A DNA stretch of 64,000 nucleotides, taken from positions 4,898,001 to 4,962,000 of the forward strand of contig NZ_LR134355.1 in the NCBI RefSeq assembly GCF_900637205.1. Direction: 5' to 3'. This DNA is from Mycolicibacterium chitae. Its GTDB lineage: Bacteria; Actinomycetota; Actinomycetes; Mycobacteriales; Mycobacteriaceae. Positions 40,994 through 50,042 of the stretch are shown one piece after another. Both the position numbers and the translations under genes were made by a program. Below the pieces are notes generated by a model. The model did no database searches. It had not been told where the DNA came from and saw only the letters and a list, made by a program, of their open reading frames with translations. Every line of letters begins with the position of its first letter. Positions within the stretch are counted from its first letter, which is position 1.

Positions 40994-43242
40994 TCCTCGG
41001 CCTCGGACTCGGGCGCCTCGACCAGCAGCGCCATCCCGTGGTGCGGCGGCATCTCGACGGCAAAGCTGTGCAGATCGTCGATGGTCGCGAAGGCGTTGCC
41101 GCTGAACATGTCCGACACCGTGCCGCCGGGGGGCAGGGTGTCGGAGCGCACGGTCCCCGCGATCGGCTCGTCGGCGAAGTTCAGCACGGTGAGCTGATAC
41201 TGCTGGGGATCCTCGAGCTGATGCACCATCACCAACATGGCCCGGTGCGACACCTCCGGGATGTCGATCTGTCGGCTGGTCGCGATCCCGTAGTGTGACC
41301 GCACCCGCAGGATCGCCTGGAGCTGCCGCAGGAAGCTCGCCTCGTCGGCCAGCTGTTCCGGGATGGAGCCGTAAAGACTTTTGCCCCTGGGCATTCCGGC
41401 CATCGATGCGCGGGCCTCGGGGTTGACGCCCATCAGGTCGTGCGCGGCCCGGTGGATCCAGCGGGTGTCGCCGAACCGCAGCAGCTCCGCGACGTCGGCG
41501 GCCGGCAAGGTGAGCATTCCGCACAGGTCCCAGCCGGACAGCGCGAAAACCCCGGGCTGCAGGGCGTTGAACATCGCCAGCAGCAGGTGCGCGCGGCGCA
41601 CCCGATCCACCTCGGCGGGGTCGTCGAGCTCGTCAAGGTCGGTGATGCCCAGCGTCGCGGTGATCAAAGAGGCTGTGGTGCAGGCGATTCCGTTGGTGGT
41701 GAAGACCCGGTTGTAGGGGGCGTGCTCGCCGGTGAACTTCTCGGTCAGGTCGGTGCGGACGATCTCACCCAGCTCCTCGCCGGTGACCTCGGCGTTCTTG
41801 TAGGTGTAGTGGTCGTCGCGATGGCCGGTGGACCAATGCACCAGCTCGTAGGTCAGTTCGTCGTGGTTCTGCAACGCATGCACCAGCGACGCCGGGTCGA
41901 CGCCGAGTTCCAGCGTGGTGCGCAGGGTCAGCCGCAGGAACTCGGTGTCGGCGGTGGCGAAGGCGTGCTGATAGGCGGGCCGGTTGATGAAGTCGTAGGA
42001 CAGGTCGGCGCCGTCCTCGCCGATCTGCTTGATGTCGTCGATGGTCAGGTTGAGTTCCTGGAAGGTGAACCCCCCGAGCTTGCGCACCATGCTGGCGATC
42101 AGGTGGTTGGCGGCCTCCGACAGCGGATGGCCCTCCGACCAGCCCGGGTTCTCGTCGGCCGCGGTCTTCTCCGCGCCCAGGAAACCGTTGGCGTCCAAGC
42201 GCAGTCCGCCCGAGCCGAGGTCGGTCAGGGAATGCAGCGCGTCGCCGATCACCAGCCGCATCCCGGCGAACGACGGATCCAGCCAGTTGATCGAGGGCTG
42301 CCCGTCCTTGAAGTAGTGCAGGTACACCCAGCGACGTTCCACCCCGTCGACCCCGAGGACCGGGCGGGTCACGCTCCAGTTGGTCTCCTTGACGCCCTCG
42401 GCGTAGAAGATGACCCGTTGCAGCCGGCCGATGATGTATCCGGCCTTGTCCAACCAGTCCTCGCAGGCCGCGTCGATGTTGACCGAATCGGCGCCGGCCG
42501 GCACGTCGGGCAGGTGCTCCCAGTCCCGCGGATCCACCTCGACCATGTGATAGATCCCCGGATAGTCCGCGTACTTCATCTCGGCCAGACGGAAGTCCGC
42601 GCCCTTGCCGGTGTGCCCGGGCACGATGTCGTCGATGATGGTGCCGCCGTACCAGTTCGCGGTGCCGCACAACTGCCGGAAGTCGTCCTCGGTCCCGAAC
42701 GCGGGATCGATCTGGGTGCTGATCCGGTCGAAGTGCCCGTCGACGCTGGGGGTGTGCGCCCACCCGGAGATGCCGCCGGCGCGTTTGACCGGGCCGGTGT
42801 GCACGGCCTCGATGCCGATGTCGGCGAACGCCTTCCACATCGCCTCGTCCGCCATGGCCTTGAGGAAGGATTCGTCGGGCCGGGTGATCAGCGACAGCGG
42901 GTAGGCGGTGAACCACACCGAGGCGGTCTCGACCGCGCCGCGCGGCATCGGGGTCGCATAGGGGTTCTGCCACATCGAGCCCTGACCGGAGAACTGCTGG
43001 CTGATGGTGTTGGCGTCGGCGAGCATCGACTGCGACAGCAGCCAGGACACGTAGGCGGGATTGTCGGCCGCGGGCGCGCCCTCCTGGCCGAGGGACTTGC
43101 GGGTGAACGCCGCCTTGACCCGCGGGCGGTAGCGCAAGGTACGCGGTCGCGCGGGATGCAGGTGCTCGTCGAAGGTGAGCTCCGGGGATTCGCTGGGCTG
43201 CTCTGGTTGATCTCCGGGCACCGATTCCACCGGTTGCGACAT
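40990..43242 (-). CDS. GH13 enzyme, trehalose synthase (maltose glucosylmutase)-type
   Basis: 750-residue alpha-amylase-family enzyme. The catalytic nucleophile D350 is in GGLRLDANGF, the acid/base E396 in FTFQELNLTI, and the transition-state stabiliser D461 in QNHDE. The later LNFADEPIAG segment suits the C-terminal beta domain. It is of the size and type annotated as trehalose synthase (maltose to trehalose), but clearly differs from the classical mycobacterial TreS, so specificity is uncertain. ATG 43242 follows GGAAGGAG. The 216-bp divergent region to the molybdoenzyme gene shows no clear operator. Confidence 0.82.
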   Translation of the reverse strand: MSQPVESVPGDQPEQPSESPELTFDEHLHPARPRTLRYRPRVKAAFTRKSLGQEGAPAADNPAYVSWLLSQSMLADANTISQQFSGQGSMWQNPYATPMPRGAVETASVWFTAYPLSLITRPDESFLKAMADEAMWKAFADIGIEAVHTGPVKRAGGISGWAHTPSVDGHFDRISTQIDPAFGTEDDFRQLCGTANWYGGTIIDDIVPGHTGKGADFRLAEMKYADYPGIYHMVEVDPRDWEHLPDVPAGADSVNIDAACEDWLDKAGYIIGRLQRVIFYAEGVKETNWSVTRPVLGVDGVERRWVYLHYFKDGQPSINWLDPSFAGMRLVIGDALHSLTDLGSGGLRLDANGFLGAEKTAADENPGWSEGHPLSEAANHLIASMVRKLGGFTFQELNLTIDDIKQIGEDGADLSYDFINRPAYQHAFATADTEFLRLTLRTTLELGVDPASLVHALQNHDELTYELVHWSTGHRDDHYTYKNAEVTGEELGEIVRTDLTEKFTGEHAPYNRVFTTNGIACTTASLITATLGITDLDELDDPAEVDRVRRAHLLLAMFNALQPGVFALSGWDLCGMLTLPAADVAELLRFGDTRWIHRAAHDLMGVNPEARASMAGMPRGKSLYGSIPEQLADEASFLRQLQAILRVRSHYGIATSRQIDIPEVSHRAMLVMVHQLEDPQQYQLTVLNFADEPIAGTVRSDTLPPGGTVSDMFSGNAFATIDDLHSFAVEMPPHHGMALLVEAPESEAED

Positions 43243-43458
43243 GGAGCTCCTTCCGTTGCCAATCCGAACCGCGTGTTCCAACGAGACTACGGACGGCCGG
43301 CCGCCGATGCCCTGGCTCGCCATCGCACCCGGGCAGTATTGCCACACCGGCGGTGGGTCGAAACGCCACGGCGGCAGCGAATCCGCCGGGCGTCCCCCGC
43401 CCCGGCGAGGGTGGCGCCGAGCCTTTACAACCGCGCGTGCCGATGTCACGCTGAGCGC

Positions 43459-45678
43459 ATGACAGCGCCCGGGGCGTCCGACGCTCCCGCCCGCGCGGAC
43501 GCCACCCATACCGACACCGTGTTCACGTTCTGCCGGATCTGCCTGGCGTCCTGCGGCGTCGAGGTCGCGGTCGCCGACAACCGGGTGCGCAAGATCTCCG
43601 CCGACAAGCAGCACCCGCACAGTTGGCGGGATTTCTGCGCCAAGGGCCGCAACGCCCACCAACTCGTCGAGCACCCCCGCCGGATCCGCACGCCGATGAA
43701 GCGGGTCGGGAATCGCTACGTGGCGGCGGGTTGGGACGAGGCCATCGCCGACATCGCCGCCCGGATGACCGCGCTGATCGCCAGCGACGGACCGGACGCC
43801 GTGGGCGTCTACTACGGCAACCCGGCCGGGTTCTCGTCGTCCAACCTGATCTTCCTCAACGGCTGGCTCGACGGGATCGGGACCGGCAGCCGCTACGCGG
43901 TGGGCTCGGTGGACCAGAACGCGCTGCACGTGGTGGCCGAGGCCATGTACGGCTCGGCGCTGATGGTGCCGGTCTCCGACATCGACAACTGCGACTACTT
44001 CCTGCTGGTCGGCACGAATCCCGCTGTCAGCGCGTGGAATTGGGTGGAGACCGCGCCCGGCGGGTGGCGCCGCGCGCTGGACCGGCAGCGCGACGGGGCC
44101 AGGATCGTCGTCGTCGATCCGGTGCGCACCGAGAGCGCCGACGCGGCCGACACCCACCTCGCGGTGCGGCCGGGGCAGGACTGGGCGCTGCTGCTGGCGA
44201 TGGTCAAGGTCATCCTCGACGAACGCCGCGAACACCGGCAGGACTGCATGCAGCGGGTCACCGGGATGGCGGCGCTGCGCGAGTTGGTCGACGGCGTCGA
44301 CGTCGACGACCTGGCCGCCCGCTGCGACGTGCCACGGGCGCTGATCGAACAGACCGCGCGCGAGTTCGCGGCGGCCCGCGGCGCGATGGTGGTGACGCGG
44401 ACCGGGGTGTCGCTGCACCTGGCGGGCACCGTCGGCGAATGGCTGGGCCACGTGCTCAACGTCATCACCGGTCGGATGGACCGCCCCGGCGGACGCCGGT
44501 TCGAGCCCGGCTACCTCGACGCGCTGCGGTTGGCGGGTCTGGCGAAGACACCCGATCACCGCAACCGGGTCTCGGGGCGGCCGATGGTCGCCGGCGCCCA
44601 CACCCTCAGCGACCTGCCGGCCGAGATCACCACGCCGGGCCGCGGCCGGATCCGGGCGATGGTGATCGACGCCGGCAACCCGGTGGTCTCCGGACCGAAC
44701 GGTGCCGCCCTCGACGACGCCCTGGGGCAGCTGGATCTGTTGGTGGCCATCGACCTGGTGCAGCGTGAGAGCCACCGGCACGCGCACTGGTTGCTGCCCG
44801 CGGTGCACTGGTTGGAGCGCGACGACTTGCTGGCGCTCACCAGCAACATGCACGACGAGCCGTTCGTGCAGTACGGCGCCAAGGTGGTGGACCCGCCCGC
44901 CGACGCCCGGCCCGAATGGCGGATCTTCGTCGACCTGGCCCTGGCCATGAAGACCCCGCTGTTCGGTGCCCGCGGGCTCAACGGGTTCATCCGGGCCACC
45001 CGCGCGCTGGCCCGGCGCACGGGCCGCCCGGGTCTGGAGTTCGGTCCCGGCTGGCTGGACCGGATCATCGTCGCGGCCTCCCGCAAGGTCGGCGGGCGCC
45101 GGCTGCGCTGGCGCGATCTCACCGAGAATCCGCACGGCAAGGTGCTCGGCCCGCGTGAGTTCGGCCACTTCCGCGCGGCGCTGCGCACCGAGGACAAGCT
45201 GATCCGCATCGCGCCCGCCGAGTTGGTGGCCCGCGCGCGGCAGCTGCTGGCCGACCCGGCGCCGCGGCCGCCGGCCGGCTTCCCGTTCCAGCTGGGCAAC
45301 CGCCGCAACCGGCACTCGATGAACTCCTATCTCAACGAGCTGCCCGGACTGCATCCCGGCGGGCGCGGCAACCGGGTGCTGATCCACCCCGACGACGCCG
45401 CCGAGCTGGGCATCGCCGACGGCGACCGGGTGCGGGTCTTCTCCGCGGTCGGCGAGGTCGAACTGGACGCCGAGCTCAGCGACCGGCCCCGGCGCGGGCT
45501 GCTGGTCATGGATCACGGCTGGGGGTCGCGGGTGTTCGATCCGCGCGGCGGGGGCGCGCCGCAGTCCTTCGGCGTCAACCGCAACCTGCTGATCGACGGC
45601 AACCCGGTGGATCCGCTGTCCCAGACCCCGGCGCTGAGCTCGGGCTACGTGGGAGTTCGACGATGTGCGGCCGAATGA
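43459..45678 (+). CDS. molybdopterin oxidoreductase (DMSO reductase family)
   Basis: 739-residue molybdoenzyme with an N-terminal 4Fe-4S site (FCRICLASCGVEV ... FCAKGR, C-x2-C-x3-C then C about 28 residues on) and all molybdopterin domains to the C-terminal MopB dinucleotide-binding region (RNRHSMNSYLNELPG, HPDDAAELGIADGDRVRV). No twin-arginine signal is present, so it is probably cytoplasmic. The family covers formate dehydrogenases, nitrate and sulfoxide reductases; the residue at the metal cannot be assigned from sequence alone. No partner subunit genes are adjacent. Start ATG 43459. Confidence 0.88.
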   Translation: MTAPGASDAPARADATHTDTVFTFCRICLASCGVEVAVADNRVRKISADKQHPHSWRDFCAKGRNAHQLVEHPRRIRTPMKRVGNRYVAAGWDEAIADIAARMTALIASDGPDAVGVYYGNPAGFSSSNLIFLNGWLDGIGTGSRYAVGSVDQNALHVVAEAMYGSALMVPVSDIDNCDYFLLVGTNPAVSAWNWVETAPGGWRRALDRQRDGARIVVVDPVRTESADAADTHLAVRPGQDWALLLAMVKVILDERREHRQDCMQRVTGMAALRELVDGVDVDDLAARCDVPRALIEQTAREFAAARGAMVVTRTGVSLHLAGTVGEWLGHVLNVITGRMDRPGGRRFEPGYLDALRLAGLAKTPDHRNRVSGRPMVAGAHTLSDLPAEITTPGRGRIRAMVIDAGNPVVSGPNGAALDDALGQLDLLVAIDLVQRESHRHAHWLLPAVHWLERDDLLALTSNMHDEPFVQYGAKVVDPPADARPEWRIFVDLALAMKTPLFGARGLNGFIRATRALARRTGRPGLEFGPGWLDRIIVAASRKVGGRRLRWRDLTENPHGKVLGPREFGHFRAALRTEDKLIRIAPAELVARARQLLADPAPRPPAGFPFQLGNRRNRHSMNSYLNELPGLHPGGRGNRVLIHPDDAAELGIADGDRVRVFSAVGEVELDAELSDRPRRGLLVMDHGWGSRVFDPRGGGAPQSFGVNRNLLIDGNPVDPLSQTPALSSGYVGVRRCAAE

Positions 45679-45683
45679 GCGCC

Positions 45684-45689
45684 TACACT
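45684..45689 (+). promoter_or_regulatory. -10 hexamer of leaderless secreted-protein gene
   Basis: TACACT fits TANNNT and ends 8 bases before ATG 45698. With no ribosome-binding site, the mRNA is probably leaderless. Confidence 0.5.
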
Positions 45690-45697
45690 GACAACTT

Positions 45698-46270
45698 ATG
45701 AGGTCTAAGCAAACCGTGGGGCTGGCCGCCGCGCTGGCCCTCGTGGGCTGGTGCGCCTCGGCAGCGATCGCGTTCGCCGATCCCGAGGGCGAACCGGCCC
45801 CGGGTCCCCCGCCGGGCCCCCAGACGACGTTCGCCGGGGACGGCACCTACGCCGTGGGCTCCGAGATCATGCCGGGCACCTACAGTTCGGCCGGCCCGGT
45901 CGAGGACGGCGCCTGCTACTGGAAGCGGATCAGCGGCGAGAAGCTCGTCGACAACGCCCTGAGCAAGAAGGCGCAGGTGGTCAAGATCGAGGCCGGTGAC
46001 ACGGCCTTCAAGACCAGCGACTGCCAGCAGTGGAGCAAGATCGACGACTGCCTGCCCGGCTGCGGCCCGCAGGGCGCCAGCCCGGCGGCGATCCTCGGCC
46101 AGCTGGGTCAGCTCGTGCTCGGCAATCCCGGCGCGGCCGGCGGCGCCCCACCCCCGGCCGGCGGCCCCGCCCCGGCCGCCTCGAACCCGACGGCCCAGCC
46201 GGCCCCGTCCGGGGGCACCGGCACCGGTCCGGCGCCCGGACCTGCGGTCGGCGCCGCCGAGGCCGGCTGA
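45698..46270 (+). CDS. secreted Pro/Ala-rich hypothetical protein
   Basis: 190-residue exported protein. A signal peptide (MRSKQTVGLAAALALVGWCA and beyond) probably ends at AIAFA-DP. The folded part (about 45-115) contains GTYAVGSEIMPGTYSSAGP and CYWKRISG with paired cysteines later (CQQW, CLPGC), a pattern seen in actinobacterial secreted proteins of unknown function. The last 70 residues are Pro/Ala/Gly-rich and probably disordered, as in mycobacterial wall-associated proteins. It follows the molybdoenzyme gene by 20 bp but has its own promoter-like hexamer. Confidence 0.85.
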   Translation: MRSKQTVGLAAALALVGWCASAAIAFADPEGEPAPGPPPGPQTTFAGDGTYAVGSEIMPGTYSSAGPVEDGACYWKRISGEKLVDNALSKKAQVVKIEAGDTAFKTSDCQQWSKIDDCLPGCGPQGASPAAILGQLGQLVLGNPGAAGGAPPPAGGPAPAASNPTAQPAPSGGTGTGPAPGPAVGAAEAG

Positions 46271-46280
46271 TCCCATTTAG

Positions 46281-46286
46281 TAGGGT
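46281..46286 (+). promoter_or_regulatory. -10 hexamer of leaderless membrane-protein gene
   Basis: TAGGGT fits TANNNT and ends 7 bases before GTG 46294, again suggesting a leaderless transcript. Confidence 0.5.
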
Positions 46287-46293
46287 TGCGCGC

Positions 46294-46833
46294 GTGAGCA
46301 CGCCGCCCTCGCGCGTCCGCCGATTGCGCGGCGCCCTGATCGGTGGTTGTTCGGCACTGGTCACCGCCGCCGCGCACGCCGCGGCCGGAGGCGGACTTCC
46401 CGGCGGGGGCACCCTGATGGTGCTCACCATCCTGTCCATCACCGTCGGCGCCGTCGCGAGCCGGTTCACCGTCGAGGACCGGCGCGGCCAACTCGGCGCG
46501 CTGGTCGCGGCCCTGGCCGTCGCGCAGGCGTTCGGCCACCTCGGCCTGGCACTCACCGCCGCGCACGCGCACGGATCGCTGCTGCCGTCGCTGCCGATGC
46601 TGGCGCTGCACGCCGCGGCCGCCGTCGGCCTCGCCGCGTTGATCGCCGCGGTCGAGCACCTGTACTCCGTGTGCGAGTCGGTGCTGTGCTGGCTGCGGCT
46701 GATCCTGGTCGGACGGGCCCGCCCCGCGGCCCGCCCCCGCAGGTACCGCGCGAGAAACATTGTCGCGCAGTCGGTTCTGTTGTACTGCGGGATGGGCATG
46801 CGCGCCCCGCCCCGCTTCGCGTCGCTCGGCTGA
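46294..46833 (+). CDS. small polytopic membrane protein
   Basis: 179-residue protein with about four hydrophobic segments (near residues 13-30, 38-56, 67-92 and 98-125). The third ends in HGLGLAL-type and AHAHG histidines, and a cluster of two cysteines follows (YSVCESVLCW). The C-terminal 40 residues are basic and cytoplasmic. Function unknown. The histidine/cysteine pattern and the PepSY-domain membrane protein 104 bp downstream hint at metal handling or redox, which is inference. Start GTG 46294 is leaderless-like. Confidence 0.8.
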   Translation: MSTPPSRVRRLRGALIGGCSALVTAAAHAAAGGGLPGGGTLMVLTILSITVGAVASRFTVEDRRGQLGALVAALAVAQAFGHLGLALTAAHAHGSLLPSLPMLALHAAAAVGLAALIAAVEHLYSVCESVLCWLRLILVGRARPAARPRRYRARNIVAQSVLLYCGMGMRAPPRFASLG

Positions 46834-46937
46834 GCCGAATCCTTCACCGCCGCCGGATGTTCCGGCGCGCAGTCTTTGGCACCACCCGATCCGATCGGCG
46901 TTGTGCTCCCATTTTTCGACGCAAACGAAAGCGCACC

Positions 46938-48392
46938 ATGACCACCACCCAACCCGAAACCCCCTCGCGCGACGAGCACGGTCCGCCGGGCGGTGCCGCA
47001 CCGACCGGTGCCGCACCGACGCCACGCCCGCACGGCTTCTCCGCGCTGCTGCGCCGGCTGCATTTCTACGCCGGGGTGTTCATCGGCCCGTTCATCCTGA
47101 TCGCCGCGGTCACGGGCCTGATGTACGCCCTGATCCCGCAGCTCGACACCTACATCCACCGCGACCAACTGACCGTCGAACGCGTCGGCGAGCAGCGGCT
47201 GCCGCTCGCCGAGCAGCTGTCCGCGGCCCGCGCGGCGCACCCCGAGGGCAGTGTGGAGAGCATCCGTCCGCCCGGGGCCCCCGACGAGACCACCTGGGTC
47301 ACCCTGGCCGTCGACGACGTGCCGCCGGACTACCAGCGCACGGTGTTCGTCGACCCGTACAGCGGCGAGGTGCGCGGCGCGCTGACCACCTACGGCCAGT
47401 GGCTGCCCACCCGGGCCTGGTTCGACGAGTTGCACCGCAACCTGCACCTGGACGCCGTCGGCCGGCACTACAGCGAGCTGGCCGCCAGCTGGCTGGGTAT
47501 CACCGCGCTGGCCGGGCTGTGGCTGTGGGTCGGGCATCGCCGCCAGACCGGGTCCTGGCGTCGGATCGCGGTGCCCGACCGCACCGGCAAGGGCCGCCGT
47601 CGCACCCGGTCCTGGCATGCGGTGATCGGGGTGTGGATCCTGCTGGGTCTGCTCGGCCTGTCCGTCACCGGGATCACCTGGTCTCGGTACGGCGGTGCGT
47701 CGATCGACGCGGTGCAGCAGGCGTTCGACAGCAAGGCACCCGCGGTCGACACGACCCTGAGCGGCGGCGCCGCACCGGCCGGCGGGTCGCACGCGCACCA
47801 CGGCGGATCCGTCGTCGGCGGTGCGGATTTCCTGCACGGCGCCGATACCGCGCTGCACACCGCCCACGGTGCGGGGCTGGTGGAACCGATGTGGATGTAC
47901 CCGCCCGCCAACGCCGAGGAGGGCTGGCTGGTCGCCGAGAAGAAGCGCGACTGGCCGAACCGCCACGACGCCATCTCGGTGGATCCCGACACCGGGGCGA
48001 TCACCGACCGGGTCGACTTCGCCGAGTGGCCCGTGCTGGCGAAGCTCACCCGGTGGTCCATCGACACCCACATGGGCATCCTGTTCGGGGTGCCCAACCA
48101 GATTGTGTTGGCGCTCATCGCCATCGGGCTGATCGTGCTGATCGTGCACGGCTACCGGATGTGGTGGCAGCGCCGGCCCACCCGCGGCTCGGCGTGGGCG
48201 GTGGGACGCCCGCCGCTGCGCGGCGCGATCCGCAGCCTGTCCCCGTTTGCGAAGGCGGCGTTGCTGGTGGCGGCCGTCGCGGTGGGCTGGTTCCTGCCGT
48301 TGTTCGGGCTGAGTCTGCTCGCGTTCGTCGTCGTCGATGCGATCATCGCCTGTGTCAAGCGCCGCAGGCCCGACCCGGTCGCGGCGGACTGA
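46938..48392 (+). CDS. PepSY-domain membrane protein
   Basis: 484-residue membrane protein of the PepSY-associated TM family. After a 35-residue disordered N-terminus come TM1 (HFYAGVFIGPFILIAAVTGL), a PepSY-like extracellular domain (AEQLSAARAAHPEG ... TVFVDPYSGEVRG), two middle TMs, a His-rich loop (HAHHGG) and two or three C-terminal TMs. Relatives are linked to siderophore or haem iron reduction and to copper. ATG 46938 has only a weak ribosome-binding site. It is probably co-expressed with the small membrane protein upstream. Confidence 0.88.
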   Translation: MTTTQPETPSRDEHGPPGGAAPTGAAPTPRPHGFSALLRRLHFYAGVFIGPFILIAAVTGLMYALIPQLDTYIHRDQLTVERVGEQRLPLAEQLSAARAAHPEGSVESIRPPGAPDETTWVTLAVDDVPPDYQRTVFVDPYSGEVRGALTTYGQWLPTRAWFDELHRNLHLDAVGRHYSELAASWLGITALAGLWLWVGHRRQTGSWRRIAVPDRTGKGRRRTRSWHAVIGVWILLGLLGLSVTGITWSRYGGASIDAVQQAFDSKAPAVDTTLSGGAAPAGGSHAHHGGSVVGGADFLHGADTALHTAHGAGLVEPMWMYPPANAEEGWLVAEKKRDWPNRHDAISVDPDTGAITDRVDFAEWPVLAKLTRWSIDTHMGILFGVPNQIVLALIAIGLIVLIVHGYRMWWQRRPTRGSAWAVGRPPLRGAIRSLSPFAKAALLVAAVAVGWFLPLFGLSLLAFVVVDAIIACVKRRRPDPVAAD

Positions 48393-48406
48393 GCGAAGGA
48401 GTGACG

Positions 48407-49993
48407 ATGCCCGACGGCGACCTACCTGACGATCACCTACCCGATGATCACGTCGAGTTGCTGCGCCGTCGGGCACTCACCAAGGATGCGGCCCGGCCCG
48501 AGGCGGTGCAGCGCCGGCACGCCGCCGGGGCCCGCACCGCCCGGGAAAACATCGCCGACCTGGTCGACGAGGGATCCTTCGTCGAGTACGGCCGGTTCGC
48601 CATCGCCGCGCAGCGCGCGCGGCGCCCGGTGGACGAACTGATCGAACGCACCCCGGCCGACGGCCTGCTCGCCGGCACGGCGCGGATCAACGGCGCGCTG
48701 TTCGGCCCGCAGCGCAGCGCGTGCGCGGTGCTGTCCTACGACTACACCGTGCTGGCCGGCACCCAGGGCGTGTTCGGGCACCGCAAGAAGGACCGGCTCT
48801 TCGAGCTCATCGAGCGGATGCGGCTGCCGACGGTGTTCTTCGCCGAGGGCGGCGGCGGCCGGCCCGGCGACACCGATTATCCGACGGTTTCCTCGCTGGA
48901 GGTGCGCGCCTTCAAGCTGTGGGCCGCGCTGTCCGGGTGGGTGCCCCGCATCGCGGTGGTCAAGGGGCGCTGCTTCGCGGGCAACGCCGTGATCGCGGGG
49001 GCGGCGGATCTGATCGTGGCGACCGCCGATGCGTCCCTCGGGATGGGCGGCCCGGCGATGATCGCGGGCGGCGGCTTGGGCGACGTGCCGCCCGACGAGG
49101 TGGGGCCCATCTCGGTGCAGGAGCCCAACGGCGTGGTGGACGTGGTGGTCGCCGACGAGGCCGAGGCGGTGGCGGTCACCAAGCGGCTGCTGTCCTACTT
49201 CCAGGGGAGCACCGAACCCGGTCCGGCCGCCGACCAAACCCCCTTGCGCACAATACTTCCCGAGCGCGCTCGGCGCGCCTATCCCGTCGACCCGATCATC
49301 ACCACGCTGGCCGATCAGGACAGCGTGACCTTCCTGCGGCCGCGGTTCGCGCCCGAGATGGTGACCGCGTTGGCCCGCATCGACGGGTGCCCGGTCGGGT
49401 TCATCGCCAACAACACCCGGGTGATGGCCGGTGCCATCACCGCCGCGGCCTCCGACAAGGCGGCCCGCTTCCTGCAGTTGTGCGACGCGTTCGGGCTGCC
49501 GGTAATCTCGCTGGTGGACTGCCCGGGCTTCATGGTGGGCCCCGACGCCGAGGCCCAGGCGCTGGTGCGGCGCGCGTCGCGGCTGCTGGTGGCCGGCGCC
49601 GCCCTGGACGTGCCGTTGATCGCGGTGATCCTGCGCCGCGGCTACGGCCTTGGCGCGCAGGCCATGACGGGCGGCAGCCTGCAGGAACCGCTGCTGACCG
49701 TCGCCTGGCCGGGCGCGCATCTGGGTCCGATGGGGCTCGAGGGCGCGGTGCGGCTGGGCCTGCGCAAGGAGCTCGAGGCCATCGACGACGCGGACGAACG
49801 GGAGGAGCGCGTGCGCCAGGCCACCGCGGCCGCCCAGGAGCACGCCAAGGCGCTCAACGCCGCGCAGATCCTCGAGATCGACGACGTCATCGACCCCGCC
49901 GAGACCCGGGAGCTGATCATCGCCACGCTGACCGCGGCCGCGCACCACGAGCGCGAGCCGCGCCGGCGGCCGCGGTTCGTCGACACCTGGTAG
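48407..49993 (+). CDS. acyl-CoA carboxylase beta (carboxyltransferase) subunit
   Basis: 528-residue biotin-dependent carboxyltransferase. Both crotonase-like halves are visible, with the acyl-CoA and carboxybiotin oxyanion glycines in GRCFAGNAVIAGAADLIVAT and GGSLQEPLLTVAWPGAHLGPMGLEGAV. It is of the AccD/propionyl-methylcrotonyl type used for branched acyl-CoA; substrate unknown. No alpha (biotin carboxylase) subunit gene is adjacent. AAGGAG precedes ATG 48407 by five bases. The N-terminus has a tandem LPDDH duplication. It follows the PepSY gene by 14 bp and precedes an acyl-CoA dehydrogenase pair. Confidence 0.92.
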   Translation: MPDGDLPDDHLPDDHVELLRRRALTKDAARPEAVQRRHAAGARTARENIADLVDEGSFVEYGRFAIAAQRARRPVDELIERTPADGLLAGTARINGALFGPQRSACAVLSYDYTVLAGTQGVFGHRKKDRLFELIERMRLPTVFFAEGGGGRPGDTDYPTVSSLEVRAFKLWAALSGWVPRIAVVKGRCFAGNAVIAGAADLIVATADASLGMGGPAMIAGGGLGDVPPDEVGPISVQEPNGVVDVVVADEAEAVAVTKRLLSYFQGSTEPGPAADQTPLRTILPERARRAYPVDPIITTLADQDSVTFLRPRFAPEMVTALARIDGCPVGFIANNTRVMAGAITAAASDKAARFLQLCDAFGLPVISLVDCPGFMVGPDAEAQALVRRASRLLVAGAALDVPLIAVILRRGYGLGAQAMTGGSLQEPLLTVAWPGAHLGPMGLEGAVRLGLRKELEAIDDADEREERVRQATAAAQEHAKALNAAQILEIDDVIDPAETRELIIATLTAAAHHEREPRRRPRFVDTW

Positions 49994-49999
49994 CGACCT

Positions 50000-50036
50000 G
50001 AATCACACCCCGGTCTTTCTTGACAGGTGTTGATTC
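50000..50036. promoter_or_regulatory. inverted repeat before the acyl-CoA dehydrogenase pair
   Basis: GAATCACACC (50000-50009) and GGTGTTGATTC (50026-50036) pair with one bulged base and a 16-base loop. The repeat lies between the carboxylase stop and the dehydrogenase start, so it could be a terminator or an operator for the following genes. Confidence 0.35.
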
Positions 50037-50042
50037 AATATC

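Noticed and set aside
41440..45678. Long plus-strand frame upstream of the molybdoenzyme start
   Set aside because: The first two thirds are antisense to the GH13 gene and show no conserved motif. The real gene starts at ATG 43459 just before the Fe-S cysteines.
40990..45846. Very long open frame (over 1,600 codons) on the minus strand through the GH13 gene and beyond its start
   Set aside because: Only the part from ATG 43242 has a family signature and a ribosome-binding site. The rest is the antisense of the molybdoenzyme gene, open because of high GC at third positions.
46760..49993. Over 1,000-codon plus-strand frame covering the PepSY and carboxylase genes
   Set aside because: The first part is a shifted reading of the PepSY gene, rich in Arg/Pro/Gly. 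Only the carboxylase part from 48407 is real.
50020..50041. TTGACA as a -35 box for the acyl-CoA dehydrogenase gene
   Set aside because: The only -10-like hexamers (TTCAAT, CAATAT) are 8-10 bases away rather than about 17.
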